Source: Omphiscola glabra (taxonomy: Eukaryota > Mollusca > Gastropoda > Lymnaeidae). Taken from it: DNA of 64,000 nucleotides. The notes under the pieces were generated by a model. That model was not told where the DNA came from. It ran no database searches and saw only the letters and a program-made list of their open reading frames with translations. Where the stretch lies: positions 25,283,503-25,347,502 of the forward strand of contig OZ024806.1 of assembly GCA_964017045.1 (NCBI GenBank), in the 5' to 3' direction. Position numbers and translations under genes: made by a program. Shown here piece after piece: positions 58,715-64,000 of the stretch (its first letter is position 1; each line of letters begins with the position of its first letter).

Positions 58715-58890
58715 AACATGTAAGACTTCTTTTCGCGACAACATGTAAGACTTCTTATCGTGACAACATGTAAGACTTCTTATCGTGACAACATGTAAGA
58801 CTTCTTATCGTGACAACATGTAAGACTTCTTATCGTGACAACATGTAAGACTTCTTATCGTGACAACATGTAAGACTTCTATTCGTGACT
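58715..58890. repeat. 25-bp array (GTAAGACTTCTTATCGTGACAACAT type)
   Basis: Seven copies, the middle five identical. Confidence 0.93.
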
Positions 58891-59679
58891 CTGAACACAA
58901 AGGAACTTACACATCCTTACTGCGCTTAGTGGACTTTGTGTTAAAACATTTCCTTGTTGGATTATGAACATCGCATTAACCGTAAAAAAAAAAAAAAAAA
59001 AAATAAAAAAAAATTCTACAAACATCGTGTCTGTTCCATTTGGGCTCTTCTCTGAGAAGTAGATTCCTTTTGTCTGAACCTGTTGCTTTAAAAATAGATC
59101 TGCCCGGCGCCATACAATTCAAATGTTTAAACATCGGCTACAGCTTAAACCAGATCATTGATTGCAATTCACTTGAGTTGTGATGGAGTCTGGGATTGTG
59201 ACTAACGTGTATTATCTAAAGCTACTGGCTTCGTGGAGCTTACTTTAAAACGCTGCAATATAAAGATAGTGAGTTCATCTAAAGATAATGAGCTGATATC
59301 AAGATAATGGGTTGATATCAAGATAATGAGCTGACGTCAAGATAGTGAGTTAATTTAGATTTTATTACATTTTTTAAAAAGTCTTTTTTTAAATTTTATA
59401 TTATTTTCAAAAATAGTTTGTCCTTCATATTTTTATTGAGTTATTGCCTTCTTTATTAGAATGTGTAAAACAAGTGTTGAAAATTGTTAATAATGAGTTA
59501 AATCATGGGAAGTTTGGGGTGGGGGTTGATAGAGATTTGTATATAGCACAAATCATTGGGTTGGTAAAGATGAGTATATATGAGTAATATAATACAATTC
59601 ATAGGTTGGTTGAGATATATTCATACCAGACCAATGTCTCCTTGCTAATACACATCATGAGTTTGAGAAATAGTAATCA

Positions 59680-59970
59680 TAAGATAAGATAAGATAGATA
59701 AGCCGAAATTCTTTTATTGTTTCAAATAGATGGACATGTTTTGTGATTACATTGTACACATTTAATTTCTGCATATTAATAAATGCATATTTTAAAGGGT
59801 GACCATTAGGGTTCTGGCTGTTTGAGTTCTAGACAAGAACAGCTGTACGTCATTGTTATCCTCTTAATCTCTAAGGTTCCTTTTGTAATCACCAATAAAT
59901 ATTCCCCTAGGTCTGTATGTATAGCTGTCACGCTGTGTTCAATAGGCGCGGACAATAAAATTACCAGAAG
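59680..59970 (-). mobile_element. Retroelement tail with (TTATC)n, copy B
   Basis: Paralogue of 46340-46620. Confidence 0.5.
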
Positions 59971-60028
59971 TTAGCACTAATTTGGAGTTGTTTTTTTATA
60001 AAGTGGGTTTTTCGAATGGAGGTTTTGT

Positions 60029-60093
60029 CGAGTAACTTAAGTGGATAGGAAGTTCACGCATTGCTTACACCAGTGTTTGGTAGGTTACGTCTG
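60029..60093 (+). repeat. Dispersed motif copy 4 (within duplication B)
   Basis: GAGTAACTTAAGTGGATAGG, AAGTTCACGCATTGC, then a decayed hairpin half (AGTGTTTGGTAGG). Confidence 0.7.
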
Positions 60094-60113
60094 GATTACC
60101 GTATTTTCGCGTA

Positions 60114-61847
60114 TATTATTATTATTATTATTGGTAGTTTTCTATAGCGTGGTACCCCAGCCTAGGGCTGGGCTCACCACGCTGTACATACAATTTAACA
60201 AACATAATCACGAACTTAAAAATTAACTTACATTAATTAAAACAACAAAACAAGACAAATGAAGGGTTCAAGGGAAAAACCAGTGATGTCAATTTTTCGA
60301 AATTTGCAAGTTATCTCCCGTGTGGCTGCATTCCATTCAATAGAATAATATGACACACAGGTCCAACTGAAGTTATCTCCCGTGTGGCTACATTCCATTC
60401 ATTAGAATAATATGACACACAGGTCCAACTGAAGTTATCTCCCGTGTGGCTACTTCCCATTCAATAGAATAATATGACACACAGGTCCAACTGAAGTTAT
60501 CTCCCGTGTGGCTACTTCCCATTCAATAGAATAATATGACACACAGGTCCAACTGAAGTTATCTCCCGTGTGGCTACTTCCCATTCAATAGAATAATATG
60601 ACACACAGGTCCAACTGAAGTTATCTCCCGTGTGGCTACTTCCCATTCAATAGAATAATATGACACACAGGTCCAACTGAAGTTATCTCCCGTGTGGCTA
60701 CTTCCCATTCAATAGAATAATATGACACACAGGTCCAACTGAAGTTATCTCCCGTGTGGCTACTTCCCATTCAATAGAATAATATGACACACAGGTCCAA
60801 CTGAAGTTATCTCCCGTGTGGCTACTTCCCATTCAATAGAATAATATGACACACAGGTCCAACTGAAGTTATCTCCCGTGTGGCTACTTCCCATTCAATA
60901 GAATAATATGACACACAGGTCCAACTGAAGTTATCTCCCGTGTGGCTACTTCCCATTCAACAGAATAATATGACACACAGGTCCAACTGAAGTTATCTCC
61001 CGTGTGGCTACTTCCCATTCAACAGAATAATATGACACACAGGTCAAAGTCCAACTGAAAAAGCAGCGTAGTCAATAAATAAATATTTAGACATTTTAAT
61101 ATTTTGATACTTTTATGAGGAATTTTCAAACTTTATTATCATTTTTCTCAAAACTCTCAAAACCTGACATCACTCGTTATTCCCTTGATCCCTTCAATTG
61201 TGTATTCGCCCAACCATTCCATAACAATTTACACGGAAAGCCATGGACGGCACTCAGTAGCATCGTTTATCGGTCAGAGGGGGGATCAGTCAGGATAGTA
61301 GAGTTTAAAGAGGTGTGTTTTGAGTGCAATTTTGAAGGCTGTGATGGTTGATATATTTCTGATGTGTAGTGGAAGAGAATTCCATTGTTTGGGGGCACAG
61401 TAAGTGAAAGATCTTTAACCGTATGTTTTTGTGCGAGTCTTGGGGACAGAAAGAATACGCCCGTCTGCGGAGGAGCGAAGCTGTCGAAGGGGTGAATAGA
61501 CAGAGAGAAGTTCAGTTAGATAGGAAGGGCAGGAATTCGAGAAAAAGTTGTGGCAGAGAACAGAGTTTTTAATCAATCCTTGCTTGTACAGGGAGCCAAT
61601 GAAGTGAATGAAGTAGTGGTGTGACGTACTCACGTTTTTTTTTTGCTTTTAAAACTAGCCTCGCAGCTGAGTTTTGAACCTTTTGTAGTTTTTCTAAGAA
61701 GTGTTTTGGTGAACCTGATAGAAGAGAGTTACAATAGTCAAGAAGAGAGAGAACAAGAGCATAGACTAGGGTTTTTGTTGCACTAACTCTCAGGTAGTGG
61801 CGGATGGAGCTGATCTGACAGATAGCCGTGTATGAAGAGCAGCCATA
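60114..61847 (-). mobile_element. 5'-truncated LINE (RT C-terminal end and 3' UTR)
   Basis: The minus strand reads LSLLDYCNSLLSG, LQKVQNSAARLVLKAKKK, VTPLLHSLHWLPVQARID, then in another frame SSADGRILSVPKTRTKTYG, and further on SFTYCAPKQWNSLP. This is the standard C-terminal region of non-LTR RTs. The 3' end is GGCTGGGGTACCACGCTATA ... with an (AAT)n tail at 60117-60135. One frameshift lies near 61630. Its 3' UTR contains the 62-bp array. Inactive. Confidence 0.85.
60305..61050. repeat. 62-bp minisatellite inside the LINE 3' UTR
   Basis: Twelve copies of CCAACTGAAGTTATCTCCCG then TGTGGCTACTTCCCATTCAA and TAGAATAATATGACACACAG. The middle copies are identical. Confidence 0.96.
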
Positions 61848-62390
61848 TATAAGACGCGTCCGTCTATAAGACACGGGTTTTGACGATTTGTTTAAAACAA
61901 AAATTACATAAGACGCATCCATCTGCCGCACTGAGCAATTTATATCCAGTGGTTTCCTCTCCTTTATCATACATTCAAATTTGTTCAATGTTTCATCACC
62001 CTTTGGATGTAAACAAGTCTTCATTACCATTATTAGTTTAGATAAAAGAATTGTCTGAGGCAGGACCTCAACGATATTGTTGATTCTTATCTGCTGCCGG
62101 GCCAATAGCAGATGGGTTGAGAATACCTGGTATCTAGGTTCTAGAAACAATAAACGCCCGATATTCATTGAAACGAAAAGATTTTAAATTCGAAGTGACC
62201 TGCATTGGATTGTTACACGTGGTAATTACTGAACACTTACCCAATTGTTTTTACAACTAGGAATGATAATCGTGAAACGTAAATATGGACCGCAATAATC
62301 GTCTTTCAATATCACACACTGTACCGTTCCACACACTGTACCGTTCCACACACTGTACCGTTCGTTCGTGTTTTATATATATCTCATTAG

Positions 62391-62965
62391 GAAATGGCGT
62401 CAGCGGGCCGTCGAGCTCGCGCTCCTTATGCCATCCCTGGCGCCCACCCACACCTGCCAGGCGCCGGGTTTGCCTGACGTCGGGCCGTGTGGGAGAACGC
62501 CAGAGACCTCCCCGGGCGTGAAGCGCCCCCACCAGCAACCGCTCGATCGGGTTTGCCGATGGAGGCCCTCCCCGCCCTGAGACATCTGGTCGACCGAATA
62601 CGCTGCGTTTAAAGCGTCCGCAGTCCACTTTCCTAGGGGCCGGGACGGTAAATTAACGTCCTAAATCTCCCCCCACCCGTCCCGGGGAAGCATCGGACGC
62701 CCTCTAAGAGGGATTCTACAGTGGGTTTCCACCTCGCAACTAATTCGCGAAGTAGCTGGGACGAAACGGTTGCCTAGGAGCAGCTTTCTCAGGGCTGCAT
62801 ATTTAGAATCATCGGCCATAGGCTTCCACCACAGTCTCTCGCCTCATATCCCTTAACGGCAACTTGTAATCATGATCCCTACCCTGTGTTTGCCTTTTCT
62901 TCCCCCAGTGAAGTATCACAGGTGGCAGCCCTGTAGGAGCCGTTTATTCCAGCAACTACCATGCA
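62391..62965. repeat. GC-rich repeated block of unknown nature
   Basis: Starts GAAATGGCGTCAGCGGGCCG and stays GC-rich for about 500 bp in an AT-rich setting. The first 60 bp recur at 23963. It is preceded by three copies of CACACTGTACCGTTC. Open frames in it are not conserved in any recognised family. It is probably part of a transposable element. Confidence 0.5.
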
Positions 62966-62998
62966 TGTCCCTGTCGTTCGTTCGTGTTAAAAAATAGT

Positions 62999-63640
62999 TA
63001 CCGTATTTACGATCATTTAATGCGCACCTAATTATAAGACGCACCCATACATATAAGACGCGGTTTTTAACGATTTGTGTTAAAAATGTTTTACATAAGA
63101 CTCCAGAAAATGCAAAATTCTGCAGCACGCATTGTGTCACGGAAAAAGAGATCTGACCACATTACCCCAGTTCTACGAGATCTCCATTGGGTTCTTATTG
63201 GTGAGCGCATAGACCACAAGATTCTGTCCTTGGCGTACAGCTGCATAGAAGGGTCTGCACCGGAATATCCGAAAGAACTGCTTTATAAACATGTAACCTT
63301 AAAGAACCTGTGATCCTCAACTCAGTCCTTACTGAAAATTCCCAGTGTGGATGAACACAGAAAAAAGTCGTACGGAGTGCGCTCCTTTGAAGCGATAGCG
63401 CCAAAGTTATGGAATATTTTACCTCCATCTTTGAGGAGTACTGACAAGGACAGAAAATTATTTAGGAAACATTTAAAGACTTTTTTGTTCAATAGATTTG
63501 AGGAAACCAGAGCGCAGTGAGCATGCTAAAGTAGCATGGATACCAGCGCTATAGAAGTATCCAATCAATCAATCAAAACCTTGGGTGCGGGGTAGTAAAA
63601 CTTTGTATAAGTCCCGTCTTATATACGCGAAAATGCGGTG
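62999..63640. mobile_element. TIR element (TACCGTATTTACG...), containing a LINE fragment
   Basis: The left end TTACCGTATTTACGATCA is followed by ATAAGACGCACCC and ATAAGACGCGG. The right end is CCGTCTTATATACGCGAAAATGCGGT. Same family as the element at 60094. The middle is replaced by the inserted LINE fragment. Confidence 0.55.
63088..63578 (+). mobile_element. 5'-truncated LINE fragment with (AATC)n tail
   Basis: LQKMQNSAARIVSRKKRSD, HITPVLRDLHWVLIGERID, then after a stop SVDEHRKKSYGVRSF and LFRKHLKTFLFNRF, and the tail CCAATCAATCAATCAA. It is the same type of RT C-terminus as 61569-61840 but a different family (different tail). The tail matches the scrap at 30610. Confidence 0.85.
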
Positions 63641-63776
63641 GAAATAAAATCGTGAAGACATTTTTGCTAAACTTTCTTTTTTTAAATGCAAGGCTTCGTC
63701 ATAGAACTCGAAGGAGCGCACAATTTAGATGATGTTGATAAGCTCTCAACTGATTATGTGAGACGGTCTAAGATCA
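63641..63776 (+). repeat. Segmental duplication, copy B (continuation)
   Basis: Aligns with 46745-46915: GCTTCGTCATAGAACTCGAA / GATACTTCGTCACAGAAATC, then GGAGCGCACAATTTAGA / GGGGCGCACAATTTAGA. This shows that 60094-63640 is an insertion relative to copy A. Confidence 0.85.
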
Positions 63777-64000
63777 TTTTGTGAGCACTCTTCCGCCACT
63801 AACCATCTATCCCCGTGGTTAGAAACCAGCTACTCCGGAGCAGCAAGCGCCTGTATAATAAAATACTGCGCCTCCATTGTATCTACTAATCCATAACAAC
63901 ACTAACAATCCACCCTCAGCAGATATAATTTATATAATGGCTCCTCCCTGAAAAAAAGACTCGCAGACCCTTTGTCTATCCAGTGATTCCCCCTGCCTAT
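63777..64000. other. No feature seen
   Basis: Unique-looking sequence up to the window end. Confidence 0.4.

Larger units (their letters stand above)
56560..60093 (+). repeat. Segmental duplication, copy B (main part)
   Basis: Collinear with 43760-46740. The continuation (GCGCACAATTTAG ... ATGTGAGACGGTCT) is at 63641-63776, after an inserted nest of elements. Lineage-specific arrays distinguish it from copy A: a 38-41-bp repeat at 56635-56790, and 15-bp and 25-bp arrays at 58245-58890. Confidence 0.9.
60094..62230. mobile_element. TIR element with ATAAGACGC text, split by a LINE
   Basis: The end TACCGTATTTTCGCGTATA at 60095 is cut off. Its continuation TATAAGACGCGTCCGTCTAT appears at about 61848, after the LINE. 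Relatives are at 62999-63640. The TIR style (CCGTATTTTCGCG ... ATAAGACGCACC) resembles ISL2EU/PHIS-type transposons; this family call is tentative. The right end is uncertain. Confidence 0.5.

Noticed and set aside
1..64000. tRNA, rRNA, snRNA genes and riboswitches
   Set aside because: No cloverleaf with A/B boxes, no rRNA core text and no U-RNA signatures were seen. A covariance-model search would be decisive.

Overview
The window is animal nuclear DNA, AT-rich and intron-bearing, and almost certainly comes from a freshwater pulmonate snail. The main evidence is a FREP (fibrinogen-related protein with an upstream Ig fold and a coiled coil), a gene type characteristic of gastropods. A non-autonomous SPIN-type hAT element adds to this, because SPIN is known from Lymnaea stagnalis among snails. 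There is no bacterial-style operon, CRISPR array, rRNA or tRNA gene. Most open reading frames longer than 60 codons are artefacts of minisatellites whose period is a multiple of 3, or whose unit lacks stops.

Four real gene models stand out. Three are on the plus strand and form a family of single-pass membrane receptors with Ig-like ectodomains: receptor 1 (about 9.36-11.5 kb), receptor 2 (35.06-36.4 kb) and receptor 3 (49.03-53.03 kb, with tail relics to 53.47 kb). Receptors 1 and 3 share a signal-peptide exon, a phase-2 intron and a second exon opening with F-I-x-W. All three share a cysteine-rich fold just outside the membrane, ending in C-x-C-x(5-7)-C. Their cytoplasmic tails differ: receptor 1 has a long tyrosine-rich tail, receptor 2 has a tail with a Cys/His heptad repeat, and receptor 3 stops at the membrane at a conserved Trp position. 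On the minus strand between 23.59 and 20.11 kb lies a FREP with Ig, coiled-coil and three fibrinogen-domain exons, carrying two 1-nt frameshifts.

The rest is repetitive. There are more than 30 tandem arrays with periods of 13-73 bp, some with higher-order structure. Several short TIR elements have 8-bp target duplications (7.6, 17.2, 28.8, 29.35, 45.1 and 55.5 kb). A dead hAT transposase (28-29.6 kb) is split by two different MITEs. Fragments of non-LTR reverse transcriptases lie at 33.7-34.4, 45.0, 57.8, 60.1-61.8 and 63.1-63.6 kb. A segmental duplication links 43.76-46.9 kb (copy A) with 56.56-63.77 kb (copy B). SPIN sits only in copy A, and copy B keeps the empty site. A 3.5-kb nest of elements sits only in copy B.

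Read together, this looks like a repeat-rich, rapidly changing immune-recognition neighbourhood: diversifying Ig receptors beside a decaying secreted lectin gene, in DNA that keeps duplicating and gaining elements. The immune role is inferred from protein architecture and from what is known of FREPs and of transmembrane gene clusters in schistosome-host snails. Nothing in the sequence tests it.
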